In this document: positions 52,207-60,963 of the stretch, piece after piece | Layout: each line of letters begins with the position of its first letter | Position numbering within the stretch: the first letter of the stretch is position 1 | DNA from: Massilia atriviolacea | GTDB taxonomy: Bacteria > Pseudomonadota > Gammaproteobacteria > Burkholderiales > Burkholderiaceae_D | Assembly (NCBI RefSeq): GCF_003953935.1 | Contig: NZ_RXLQ01000008.1 | Location: forward strand, 62,001 to 126,000 | Length of the DNA stretch: 64,000 nucleotides | Reading direction: 5' to 3' | Notes under the pieces: generated by a model | The model's database searches: none | Seen by the model: only the letters and a program-made list of their open reading frames with translations | Told to the model about the DNA's origin: nothing | Translations under genes and position numbers: made by a program

Positions 52207-53449
52207 GATGACGCCGCGCGCCGCGTGGCTGCTGATCCTCGCCGCCTCGGCGATCCTGATGATCACCATGGGCGCGCGCCTGACCACCGGCCTGTTCATG
52301 TCGCCGATTAACACCTCGACCGGGCTGGGCATCGCCTCGATCAGCTTCGCGATGGCGATCGGGCAGTTCGTGTGGGGCGCGGCGCAGCCGGTGTTCGGCG
52401 CGGTGGCCGACAAATGGGGCTCGGCCAAGGTGATCGTCGCGGGCGCCTTCATGCTGGCCGGCGGCATGGCGCTCACGCCCTTCGTGTCCTCGCAGTGGGG
52501 CCTGATCTTCGCCATGGGATTGCTGAGCGCGGCGGGAGCGGGGGCGGGCAGCTTCTCGATCCTGATCGGCGCCACCGCGCAGCGCCTGCCGGCCGCGCGG
52601 CGGCCGTTCGCGGCGGGCTTCATCAATGCCGGCGGCTCCTTCGGCCAGTTCGTGTTCGCCCCGCTGATGCAGGCGATGATCGGCAGCGCCGGCTGGGTGA
52701 TGGCGATGCTGACCATGGCGGCCACCACCTTGCTGACGATTCCGCTGGCCTGGCCGCTGCGCAAGGGGGCCGGCCTGGCCAAGGCCGATCCGGCCGCGCC
52801 GGTCCCGCCCAGGCCGGCCGAAGCGCCCGGCATCGGCCTGGGCGCGCAGGTCAGGATCGCGCTGCGCGACCGCAGCTACCTGTGCCTGCACGCCGGATTT
52901 TTTACCTGCGGCTTCCATATCGCCTTCCTGGTCACGCACCTGCCGGGCGAGGTCGCCCTGTGCAACCTGTCGCCGGGGGTGTCGGCCACCGCGCTCGCCC
53001 TGATCGGCTTATTCAATATCGCCGGCAGCCTCTGCGCCGGCGCGCTGTCGACCCGCTACCGCATGAAGTCCCTGCTGGCCCTGATGTACGCCAGCCGCGC
53101 GCTGATCATCATCGTCTTTCTGCTGGCGCCGAAGACGCCGATGACCTTCTATGTGTTCGCCGGCGCGCTCGGCTTCACCTGGCTGGCGACCGTGCCGCCG
53201 ACGGCGGGCCTGGTCGGCAAACTGTTCGGCATGCGCTACCTGTCCACGCTGTTCGGCCTGACGCTCCTGTCGCACCAGGTGGGCGGCTTCTTCGGCGCCT
53301 GGCTCGGCGGACTGTCCTTCGTGACCTATGGCGACTACGCCTGGATGTGGTACGCCGACATCGTGCTGGCGCTGGCGGCCGCCCTGGTCAACCTGCCGAT
53401 CCGCGAGGCGCATGTCGTGCGCGGGCCGGCACTGGCAGTGAAGGCATAA
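52190..53449 (+). CDS. Major facilitator superfamily transporter
   Basis: The 419-residue product has 12 predicted helices and the inter-helix motif GAVADKWGSAKVIVAGAFML between helices 2 and 3. The group with TTGLFMSPINTSTGLG at the first loop resembles oxalate/formate-like or monocarboxylate porters. The substrate is not determinable. Co-transcribed with marR (17-bp overlap) and the small gene downstream. Confidence 0.88.
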   Translation: MPTQNEMTPRAAWLLILAASAILMITMGARLTTGLFMSPINTSTGLGIASISFAMAIGQFVWGAAQPVFGAVADKWGSAKVIVAGAFMLAGGMALTPFVSSQWGLIFAMGLLSAAGAGAGSFSILIGATAQRLPAARRPFAAGFINAGGSFGQFVFAPLMQAMIGSAGWVMAMLTMAATTLLTIPLAWPLRKGAGLAKADPAAPVPPRPAEAPGIGLGAQVRIALRDRSYLCLHAGFFTCGFHIAFLVTHLPGEVALCNLSPGVSATALALIGLFNIAGSLCAGALSTRYRMKSLLALMYASRALIIIVFLLAPKTPMTFYVFAGALGFTWLATVPPTAGLVGKLFGMRYLSTLFGLTLLSHQVGGFFGAWLGGLSFVTYGDYAWMWYADIVLALAAALVNLPIREAHVVRGPALAVKA

Positions 53450-53451
53450 GT

Positions 53452-53760
53452 ATGGCGCGCGATACCTGGGCTTACCGCGACGTGGCGGTCGAATCGTTCG
53501 AAGATGCGCGCAGCGGGGCCTTGCGCATCCGCCCGATGGCGGGGCAGGCCTTTGCTCCCAGCCTGCGCGTGCAGTGCGCACGCGCACTGGCGGACCCGGC
53601 AATCCATCCGGCCGGCACGCGCTTCCTGCTGTCGGCCAAGCTGACCGACCGCCTGGGCGGCACGCCGTTTCTGTATGCCTACCATGGCGATCCGGTGGTG
53701 GTGCTCACTGCCGCGCAGGCGAAGAAATTCCTGGCCGAGTTCAGGCGCGGCAGGATTTAG
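53452..53760 (+). CDS. Small hypothetical protein
   Basis: The 102-residue product starts 2 bp after the MFS stop. It looks like a compact alpha/beta protein (TRFLLSAKLTDRLGGTPFLYAYHGDPVVVLTAAQAKKFLAEF). No signal or metal motif. It overlaps the stop of the convergent LysR gene by 4 bp. Unknown function, probably part of the MarR operon. Confidence 0.6.
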   Translation: MARDTWAYRDVAVESFEDARSGALRIRPMAGQAFAPSLRVQCARALADPAIHPAGTRFLLSAKLTDRLGGTPFLYAYHGDPVVVLTAAQAKKFLAEFRRGRI

Positions 53761-54659
53761 CGCGCCAGATAGTCCCGGTAAAAGTCGATAAAGGCGCGCA
53801 CCCGCGCCGGCGCCTGGCGCCCCGGCGGCAGCACGGCGTACATGCCGCCGCGCGGCAGCGTCCATTGCGGCAGCAGCTCGACCACGCTGCCGGCTTCGAA
53901 ACCGGCGCGCAGGGTTTGCCCCTCCATCACCGTCACCCCCGCCCCATGCTCGATCAGCGCGAGCAGGGCGGCGGGCGAATCGACCTGCAGGCGCGAAGTC
54001 GTCTGCACCACGGCCTCCAGGCCATCGGCGCCGGTAAACGTCCAGGTCAGCGGGGTGCGCATCAGCGACAGCGCCACCCAGTCGTGCCGCGCCAGGTCCT
54101 GCGGCGCGAGCGGATGGCCGCGCCGCTGCAGGTATCCCGGCGACGCCACCACATGCTGCGTAAATTCGCCCAGCTTGATCGCGCGCTGGGTCGAGTCGCG
54201 CAGCCAGCCCATGCGAAACGACAGGTCGATGCCTTCGGCCACCATGTCGGCCACCTTGTCGCCGGTGCGCACGTCGGCCGTGATGCGCGGGTGCAGCGCC
54301 ATGAAGGCCACCAGCGCCGGCCCGATGGAATGCTGTACCTGCAGCGCCGTGGTGGAGATGCGCAGCATGCCGGACAGCTCGCCCGCATCGCTGCCGGCCT
54401 GCGCCAGCGCGTCGGACAGTGAGCGCAGCAAGGGCTGGCACTGGGCATGCAGCGCGCGTCCGGCCTCGGTGGGCGCCACCTGGCGCGTGGTGCGGGTAAA
54501 CAGCGACACCCCCAGCTGGCGTTCCAGGCGCGCGATCTGCACGCTGATCCTGGCCTTGGCCACGCCCAGCCGCTCGGCCGCCGCCGTAAAGCTGCCCGCC
54601 TCGGCGACGGCGTCGAAGATGGTCAGGCTGTTCAGGTCGATCTGGTCCAAGGGCGCCAT
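53757..54659 (-). CDS. LysR-family transcriptional regulator
   Basis: The product (300 residues from 54659) has the LysR HTH (LTIFDAVAEAGSFTAAAERLGVAKARISVQIARLERQLGVSLFTRTTRQVAPTEAG) and a typical substrate-binding domain. Upstream in-frame starts at 54689 and 54755 exist without a clear ribosome site; 54659 gives the standard length. It is divergent from the NAD(P)-binding protein gene, which is a likely target. Confidence 0.87.
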   Translation of the reverse strand: MAPLDQIDLNSLTIFDAVAEAGSFTAAAERLGVAKARISVQIARLERQLGVSLFTRTTRQVAPTEAGRALHAQCQPLLRSLSDALAQAGSDAGELSGMLRISTTALQVQHSIGPALVAFMALHPRITADVRTGDKVADMVAEGIDLSFRMGWLRDSTQRAIKLGEFTQHVVASPGYLQRRGHPLAPQDLARHDWVALSLMRTPLTWTFTGADGLEAVVQTTSRLQVDSPAALLALIEHGAGVTVMEGQTLRAGFEAGSVVELLPQWTLPRGGMYAVLPPGRQAPARVRAFIDFYRDYLAR

Positions 54660-54825
54660 GGCGATGGTGAAGGATGGGTAACAAGCCATTATCGTCCATG
54701 AGGCCGCCCCTGTCAGCGGGATTGATAAGAAATCGATAACAATGAAATGCATCAAACACTGTTTATCCGATCAATTCCAGATGGCATGATGCTTTCCATA
54801 CCAACCCACCAGCAGGAGCATTGCA

Positions 54826-55464
54826 ATGAACATCGTGTTGATCGGCGCTACCGGATTCATCGGCACAGCCTTATTGAATGAAGCGCTCAATCGCGGCCAT
54901 GCGGTCGCCGCCCTCGCGACGCGGCCCGACAAACTGGCTGCGCGCGCAGGCCTGACAGCGCACAAGGCGGACGTGATGGACGTCGCCGCGCTGAGCGCGC
55001 AACTGGCCGGCGCCGACGCCGTGCTGTCGGCCTTCAGCGGCCACGCCCAGGGCGACGTGCAGGCGTATTACCTGGCCGGCGTGCGCAACATCATCGCCGC
55101 AACGAAGCAAGCGCGCGTCCCGCGCCTGCTGGTCGTCGGCGGCGCCGGCTCGCTCGACGTCGCCCCGGGCGTGCAACTGCTCGACACCCCGGGCTTTCCG
55201 CAAGCCTACCGCGCCAGCGCGGAAGGCGCGCGCCAGGCGCTCGGCCTGCTGCGCGCCGAAGCGTCGCTCGACTGGACCATGCTCAGCCCGGCGGCGATGA
55301 TCTCGCCGGGCCAGCGCACCGGCGTGTTCCGCCTCGGCGGCGACCAGCTGCTGGCCGATGGCGCCGGCAACAGCGCGATCTCGGTGGAAGACTACGCGCT
55401 CGCCCTGATCGACGAACTGGAAAAGCCGGCGCACCGCCGCCAGCGCTTCACGATCGCTTACTGA
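54826..55464 (+). CDS. NAD(P)-binding atypical SDR (NmrA/YwnB-like) protein
   Basis: The 212-residue product has an N-terminal Rossmann motif (MNIVLIGATGFIGTALLNEALNRGHAVAAL) and the short extended-SDR pattern with LLVVGGAGSLDVAPG. No Tyr-xxx-Lys catalytic pair in the usual place. These proteins are often redox-linked or stress-induced. It is divergent from the LysR gene at a 166-bp gap. Confidence 0.85.
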   Translation: MNIVLIGATGFIGTALLNEALNRGHAVAALATRPDKLAARAGLTAHKADVMDVAALSAQLAGADAVLSAFSGHAQGDVQAYYLAGVRNIIAATKQARVPRLLVVGGAGSLDVAPGVQLLDTPGFPQAYRASAEGARQALGLLRAEASLDWTMLSPAAMISPGQRTGVFRLGGDQLLADGAGNSAISVEDYALALIDELEKPAHRRQRFTIAY

Positions 55465-55569
55465 CCGGCCTGCGGGGGTGATCGGAAAAGCGCGCGTGCC
55501 ACTGTAAAAATTGTTAAGATTTACAAATCACGCATCGCCCACCAACCGACTACCCCCGAAAGGACCCCC

Positions 55570-56121
55570 ATGGCTTCACGAAAAATCGCCGTCATCATTG
55601 GCAGCCTGCGCAAGGAATCATTCAACCGCAAGGTCGCCAAGACCCTGATGCTGCTGGCCCCGCCGACCCTGGAGATGGAGATCGTCGAGATCGGCCAGCT
55701 GCCGCTCTATAACCAGGACGAGGACGCCGCACCGCCGCCGGTCTACACCGAGTTCCGCGACAAGCTCAAGGAATTCGACGGCGTCCTGTTCTGCACGCCC
55801 GAATACAACCGCTCGGTGCCGGCCGCGCTGAAAAACGCGATCGACGTCGGCTCGCGCCCGTACGGCCAGAGCGCCTGGGGCAGCAAGCCGTGCGCGATCG
55901 TCAGCGTGACCCCCGGCGCGCTCGGCGCGTTCGGCGCCAATCACCACCTGCGCCAGTCGCTGGTGTTCCTGAACATGCCCGCCATGCAGCAGCCGGAAGG
56001 CTACCTGTCGAATATCGCCAGCCAGTACGACGGCGACAACCTGACCAACGACAGCACCAGGGCCTTCCTGCAAAAGTTCGTCGACGCTTTCGCGGTCTGG
56101 GTCGAGCGCCACGCCGATTGA
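55570..56121 (+). CDS. NADPH-dependent FMN reductase (ChrR/YieF-like)
   Basis: The 183-residue flavodoxin-like product has the FMN loop IIGSLRKESFNRKVAKTL and the LFCTPEYNRSVPAALKNAIDVGSRP motif. Relatives reduce quinones, chromate or azo dyes. GAAAGGA precedes the ATG. Followed 53 bp later by the ion channel gene. Confidence 0.9.
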   Translation: MASRKIAVIIGSLRKESFNRKVAKTLMLLAPPTLEMEIVEIGQLPLYNQDEDAAPPPVYTEFRDKLKEFDGVLFCTPEYNRSVPAALKNAIDVGSRPYGQSAWGSKPCAIVSVTPGALGAFGANHHLRQSLVFLNMPAMQQPEGYLSNIASQYDGDNLTNDSTRAFLQKFVDAFAVWVERHAD

Positions 56122-56174
56122 GTCCGCAGGGGGGGCGTTTCCCTGCGCCCCCATCCGTGCTACCCTGCCGCACC

Positions 56175-57074
56175 ATGCGTAAAAACTCCACCCCCGCGCC
56201 GTCGGACATCGCGCCGCAGACCCCGCCGGTGTTCGGCAAACCCGATGCCGGCCTGCGCCGGCGCATCTACACCATCATTTTCGAAGCCGATACCAGCGCC
56301 GGCCGCCATTTCGACGTGCTGCTGGTGGCGCTCATCCTGCTCAGCATCGCGGTGGTGATCCTGGACAGCGTGCCGGCGGTGTCGAGCAACTTCAAGCGCC
56401 CGCTGACCGTGATGGAATGGACCTTCACGCTGCTGTTTACGGCCGAATACATCGCGCGCCTGTACTGCGTGCGCCATCCGTGGCGCTACGCGACCAGTTT
56501 TTTCGGGGTGATCGACCTGATCTCGGTGCTGCCGACCTACTTTGCGCTGCTGGTGCCGGAAGCGTCGGCCTTCCTCGACATCCGCATCCTGCGCCTGCTG
56601 CGCATCTTCCGCATCTTCAAACTGACGCTGTACATCGCCGAGTACATCCGGCTCGGACGCGCCCTGCGCGCGAGCGGGCGCAAGATCCTCGTGTTCCTGT
56701 CGGTGGTGCTGATGGCGGTGCTGATCCTGGGCACCGTGATGTACGTGGTCGAAGGGCCGGAGCACGGTTTCACCAGCATCCCGATGGCGATGTACTGGGC
56801 TACCGTGACCATGACCACGGTCGGCTACGGCGACCTGACCCCGCAGACGACCCTGGGCCGCTTCATTGCCTCGTTCATGATGCTGCTGGGGTGGGGCGTG
56901 CTGGCGGTGCCGACCGGGATCGTGACGGCGGAGATGACCTCGCAGCGCATGAACTGGAAGCCGACCACCCGCACCTGCCCGTCGTGCCTGAGCGAAGGAC
57001 ACGAGCCGGAGGCGAAGTTCTGCAAGGATTGCGGCGATTCGCTGCCGGCCTACGCGGTCGACAATACCGGCTGA
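56175..57074 (+). CDS. Voltage-gated potassium channel-type ion transporter with C-terminal zinc ribbon
   Basis: The 299-residue product has six membrane helices: an Arg-rich S4 (FLDIRILRLLRIFRIFKLTLY) and a pore with the selectivity filter TMTTVGYGDLTP. The C-terminus adds a zinc-ribbon-like CPSC...CKDCG module (~275-290). The fold is that of the KvAP/Ion_trans family. The ATG at 56175 has no strong ribosome site. The zinc ribbon could gate or anchor the channel. Confidence 0.9.
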   Translation: MRKNSTPAPSDIAPQTPPVFGKPDAGLRRRIYTIIFEADTSAGRHFDVLLVALILLSIAVVILDSVPAVSSNFKRPLTVMEWTFTLLFTAEYIARLYCVRHPWRYATSFFGVIDLISVLPTYFALLVPEASAFLDIRILRLLRIFRIFKLTLYIAEYIRLGRALRASGRKILVFLSVVLMAVLILGTVMYVVEGPEHGFTSIPMAMYWATVTMTTVGYGDLTPQTTLGRFIASFMMLLGWGVLAVPTGIVTAEMTSQRMNWKPTTRTCPSCLSEGHEPEAKFCKDCGDSLPAYAVDNTG

Positions 57075-57107
57075 AGCGCCGCACCATGCCGGCGCGGCGC
57101 CCGGGTT

Positions 57108-57836
57108 TTACGCCGGGGCGTTTGTCGCGGGCGCGTCCTTTTCGATCCAGTAGTTGAACTGGCCGAAGGTCGGCAGCCGGTCCGCCTCGCGCGGGTCGAA
57201 GAAATCCTCGATCATCTGGCGGTAGGCGCCGCGCCGCGAAAACTGCGCGTGCGTGGCGCTGTAGCGCGCCACGGCGGCGTGAAAGGTGCGGCGGATGCCG
57301 TCGTCGGCGTTCAGTCCCGGCGGGCTGCCGGCCTTGCGCGGGCGTCCGCGCTTGACGCCGGCGCTGGAGCCGCGCGTCTTGCCCGGCGCGCCCGAGTTCT
57401 GATAATCCGGCAGCAGCGTGTCCGGATGCTGGCCGCGCTCCCAGTAGCGCCGCAGGTAGCGGTAGATGGACGGATGCGACACGCCGTGCAGCGCGCTTTG
57501 CGCCATCACCATGCGGCCCCGATGGCGCGCCTGGTAGATGGCCGGTTCGTCGGCCACCAGCGCCTGCACCACGCTCCACGCGCGGTCGCGCACCTGGCGG
57601 TGGCGCGCCGGCAGCAGGGAGGCATCGGCGCGCGCCGCATACGGATCGGCCAGCAGCAGCTGCGCGCGCCGCGCACCGAGGTCGGCATGCAGCGCATTGA
57701 GCGGCGCGGCCTCGGGATGGGCGCCCTTCGCGCCGACATCGAAGGTGTAGGCCAGGCTGGCGGCGCTGTCGATCCAGAGGATGCGGACCGTGCGCTCCTG
57801 CGCCGGATAATAGAGCAAATCGTTTTTAAGCAGCAT
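57108..57836 (-). pseudogene. N-terminal fragment of a TnsB-like (Mu/Tn7-type) transposase
   Basis: The 242-residue frame resembles the N-terminal part of TnsB-like transposases: short beta N-terminus (VRILWIDSAASLAYTFDV), HTH region ending PSIYRYLRRYWERGQHPDTLLPDYQNSGAPGK, basic KRGRPRK, then ...ARYSATHAQFSRRGAYRQMIEDFF and LPTFGQFNYWIEKD. It stops before any DDE catalytic core, which would follow, and no tnsA/tnsC partners are seen. So it is a truncated remnant, although start and GGGAG ribosome site look intact. A repurposed DNA-binding protein cannot be excluded. Confidence 0.6.
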
Positions 57837-58191
57837 GTGAAACGCTCCCATGTATGGTGATAAACGCTTGGAAGCAAGTTTTGCGCCATGTCCGCGCAGG
57901 CTGCCCAGCCCGTGCCGCGTCCTGCGGGAGGGCTGGCGCCGGCATGATTTTGGTGCGATGCAGCACAAATGCACCGTTTCAAGACAGAAAGCGGATGAGC
58001 GCGTTGCCGACTCGAACACGTTTGATATATATCAAACCCGCAAGGTCCTGGTCCCCTAGCCTAGTGACTCGTGCCGAAGACTGCAAAGCGCACCGTCTTT
58101 GATTCGCCGCAAACAGTCTTCACAGAATTGCGCCGCGCTTCGCGTGCGGCGCAAACCGTTCTTCCCGACTCACTACTTCATAGAGGACTAC
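57837..58191. other. Divergent intergenic region upstream of the phasin gene
   Basis: This 355-bp gap separates the TnsB-like fragment from the phasin gene. It contains an FNR/Anr box (58022). No convincing small gene was found, and the sequence between 58050 and 58170 shows no clear -10/-35 pair. Confidence 0.6.
58022..58035. promoter_or_regulatory. FNR/Anr-type box (TTGAT-N4-ATCAA)
   Basis: TTGATATATATCAA is a perfect match to the FNR/Anr consensus. It is the centre of an 18-bp palindrome (58020-58037). It lies 156 bp before the phasin start on the same side of the divergent gap. Oxygen-linked control of PHB granule proteins would make sense. Confidence 0.65.
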
Positions 58192-58872
58192 ATGTTTCCA
58201 TATTCCCAATCGGTCACTCCCGCCGTGCGCAGCCACCTGGACGCGCAGGTTTCCTTCCTCAACGATATGTCGAAGTCCCTGTTCAATTCGTTCCAGCAAC
58301 TCGTTGCCTTGAATATCCAGCTGACCCAGACCTTGCTGGAAGAAACCGCCATGACCAGCCAGCAAATGATGACGGCCGACCGCCAGACCGACCTGATCAG
58401 CGCGGCCGCCTCGCGCGCCCAGCCCGCCACCGAAAAACTGCGTGCCTATCAACAGCATATTTCGCGCGTGGCGGCCGATGCGCAGGTCGAACTGGCCCGC
58501 GTCACCGAGCAGCACGTACAGGAAACCACGCGCACGGCGCGCGCCCTGGCCGATGAAGTGGCCCGCGTCGCCTCGGAAGAAACCGAGCGCAGCATGCACA
58601 AGCAACAGGAGAGCATGCGCAAATTCAGCGATCCGTTCATGCAACAGGGCGCGGCATGGCGCGGCGGCAACGGCAGCACCGAAGTGCGCGGCAGCACCAG
58701 CATGCAGAGCGGCCAGAACGGCAGCGTCCAGGGCGGTTCGGCCGGCAGCAGCCAGAGCGACCAGGGCGCCAGCATGCAGGGCACGGGGCAGGGCGCGAGC
58801 GCCACGTCGGCCGGGCAGTCGTCCAGCGGCGCCGCTACGGGCAAATCTGGCGGCGCCGGCAAGAATGCCTGA
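58192..58872 (+). CDS. Phasin-family protein (PHA granule-associated)
   Basis: The 226-residue product has a helical, amphipathic N-terminal phasin domain (FLNDMSKSLFNSFQQLVALNIQLTQTLLEETAMTSQQMM ... VEETERSMHKQQESMRKF) covering residues ~20-150, and a Ser/Gly/Gln/Ala low-complexity tail (GSTSMQSGQNGSVQGGSAGSSQSDQG...). Phasins coat polyhydroxyalkanoate granules. AGAGGAC precedes the ATG. The long tail is longer than in the usual ~180-residue family members. Confidence 0.9.
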   Translation: MFPYSQSVTPAVRSHLDAQVSFLNDMSKSLFNSFQQLVALNIQLTQTLLEETAMTSQQMMTADRQTDLISAAASRAQPATEKLRAYQQHISRVAADAQVELARVTEQHVQETTRTARALADEVARVASEETERSMHKQQESMRKFSDPFMQQGAAWRGGNGSTEVRGSTSMQSGQNGSVQGGSAGSSQSDQGASMQGTGQGASATSAGQSSSGAATGKSGGAGKNA

Positions 58873-58952
58873 ATAGCAGGGCAGCGCTGACATCCGCGGG
58901 AGGGGAGGGGCCGACCGGCATCGCGCCGGCCGGCCCTGGACGCGGACGGCCT

Positions 58953-60152
58953 TCAGCTGATCGCAGGACGCGCAGCGTGCCGGGCGGCGGCGTCCGCTTT
59001 GACAGGGGCGATGCCGAACAGCGGCCGCAGCAGCGCCGAGCGCCGCGCCAGGTTGGCCATGGCAAAGCTGAGGCACAAGGTGAGCACGATCAGCACCGGC
59101 GCTTCGAGCCAGGGGGCCAGCCTGGCCGGCTGGATCGCATGCGCGATGATCACGATCAAGCTCTGGTGCAGGATATAGACGGGGAACACCGCTTGCGCCA
59201 GGTAGCGCCGGTGGGCGCTGTCGCGGTTGAGGTGGCGGTGCGCAAAGCCCAGCGCGGCCACCATCGCGCTCCAGGCGAACAGGCAGTACACGATGCGCTG
59301 CAGGTGCATCAGCGGTATCTGTACCTGCGCCGCCAGCATCGTGTCCGGCAGGGCGTAGTAGACGGTCAATGCGGCCCAGCCGGCCGCTGCCAGTCCCAGT
59401 CCGTGCCAGCGCAATTGCTCCAGGCGCGGCCAGATGCGCGGCGTGCGCGCCAGCATGGCGCCGAGCAGGAACAGGAACAGGTACACCGCGTGGTTGAACC
59501 AGTCGTCCACCAGCGCATGCGTGGTCGGAAAGCGCGACAGCATGCTCATGCGCGCGACCGACAGCAGCGCGACCGGCAACACGACGATCTTCCAGCCCAC
59601 GAGTACGCTGGCGACGCGCCCCGCCAGCTTGTCGAAACGCTCGCCGAGCGCCAGCGCCAGGCCGCCGAGCAGCAGGGTGTAGACCCACAGGTAAGCGACG
59701 AACCAGAGGTGGTTCCAGGTCGGCATGACCAGGCAGTCGCCGCCCTTGCAAAAGCCAGCGTAGCGGCCCAGGTACAGCCGCATGAAATCGCCATAAGCGC
59801 CCTGGTAGGCGAGCTTCTCCACCACTTCGAGGTAAGCCTGCGGCGGCACGATCACCAGCATGCCGAAGATCAGCGGCACCAGCAGGCGCACGCTGCGCCG
59901 GCCCATGAAGCGGGCGGCGCCCGCTTTCGCCAGCATCAGGCTCGACGCCACGCCCGAGACCAGGAACAGCAGGCCGAGGCGCCACGGGGACGAAAGCAGC
60001 ATCAGCGGTTCGATGGTGTTGCTGGCGAACGGGCTTTTGACGTGCCAGTCCCATGTCACGTAATACATGCCGACGTGATAAAGAATCAGGACGAAAAAGG
60101 CGATGATGCGGACCCAGTCGAGGAACCAGAGTCGGGTGGGGGAGGTCGTCAT
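58953..60152 (-). CDS. Acyltransferase family membrane protein (OpgC/Acyl_transf_3-like)
   Basis: The 399-residue product has ten or so membrane helices and an N-terminal W-x-D-W-x-R motif with a His in helix 1 (LDWVRIIAFFVLILYHVGMYY). This is the acyltransferase-3 pattern. The internal GDCLVMPTWNHLWFVAYLWVYTLLL and late YILHQSLIVIIAHA are also typical. It likely O-acylates or otherwise modifies a polysaccharide or lipid. Confidence 0.85.
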   Translation of the reverse strand: MTTSPTRLWFLDWVRIIAFFVLILYHVGMYYVTWDWHVKSPFASNTIEPLMLLSSPWRLGLLFLVSGVASSLMLAKAGAARFMGRRSVRLLVPLIFGMLVIVPPQAYLEVVEKLAYQGAYGDFMRLYLGRYAGFCKGGDCLVMPTWNHLWFVAYLWVYTLLLGGLALALGERFDKLAGRVASVLVGWKIVVLPVALLSVARMSMLSRFPTTHALVDDWFNHAVYLFLFLLGAMLARTPRIWPRLEQLRWHGLGLAAAGWAALTVYYALPDTMLAAQVQIPLMHLQRIVYCLFAWSAMVAALGFAHRHLNRDSAHRRYLAQAVFPVYILHQSLIVIIAHAIQPARLAPWLEAPVLIVLTLCLSFAMANLARRSALLRPLFGIAPVKADAAARHAARPAIS

Positions 60153-60249
60153 GGCGCGCTGTGCAAGTGGAAAACCCCAGCCTGCATGATGGCGGGCCGG
60201 CGCGCCAGCGCAATGGGGCGAAGCGGGATGGCGCCGGGGTGAAACGGCC

Positions 60250-60963
60250 TTACAGGCGTTCCATCAGTGCCGCCCGGTACTGGCGGCTGCACGGCACCCG
60301 CGCGCCGTCGCGCAGCACCAGTTCGCAGTCGCCCTTGTCGAGCGCCTCGACCCGCTCGATCCATGCCAGCTGCACCGCCGCGCGCCGGTGGCAGCGCATG
60401 AAGCCCGGCCCCAGCTTCTCCAGCAGGCCGGCCAGGGTCTGGCGCATCAGCGGTGCGCCCGCCGTGTGCAGCACCACGTAATTGTCGGCCGTTTCGATCC
60501 ACCCGATCCGGTCGACGCGGATCACGCGCGTGACGCCGCGTTCGGCGACCAGCAATTGCCGCAGCGGTTCCTGGCCCGCGAACGGCGGCAGGGCTTGCGC
60601 GCTGCGGGCGTCGACGCGCTCGCGCAGGCGCTGCAAGGCGCGCCGCAGGCGGGCCTGGTCGTAGGGCTTGAGCAGGTAGTCGATGGCGTTGGCGTCGAAG
60701 GCCTTGAGCGCGTACTGGTCGAAGGCGGTCGCGAACACGATCAGCGGCGCCGGCGCGGGCAGCGAGGCGGCCAGTTCGAGGCCGCTCACCTCGGGCATCT
60801 GGATATCCAAAAACAGCGCATCCGGCGCGAACGCGGCGATCTGCTGCATCGCATCGACCCCGTCGCGCGCTTCGGCAATGGCGCTGATGCCGCTCTCCTG
60901 CGCCAGCAGGCGGCGCAGCTTGTCGCGCGCGGGGCGCTCGTCGTCGACGATCAGGATGCGCAT
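60250..60963 (-). CDS. LytTR-family response regulator
   Basis: The 237-residue product has a receiver domain (MRILIVDDERPARDKL ... DALFLDIQMPEV with the phospho-Asp, then ATAFDQYALKAFDANAIDYLLKPYD) and a C-terminal LytTR DNA-binding domain (VIRVDRIGWIETADNYVVLHTAG ... FMRCHRRAAVQLAWIERVE). The start lies within the 3' end of the kinase gene (13-bp overlap). LytTR regulators bind as dimers to direct repeats. Likely partner is the adjacent kinase. Confidence 0.92.
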   Translation of the reverse strand: MRILIVDDERPARDKLRRLLAQESGISAIAEARDGVDAMQQIAAFAPDALFLDIQMPEVSGLELAASLPAPAPLIVFATAFDQYALKAFDANAIDYLLKPYDQARLRRALQRLRERVDARSAQALPPFAGQEPLRQLLVAERGVTRVIRVDRIGWIETADNYVVLHTAGAPLMRQTLAGLLEKLGPGFMRCHRRAAVQLAWIERVEALDKGDCELVLRDGARVPCSRQYRAALMERL

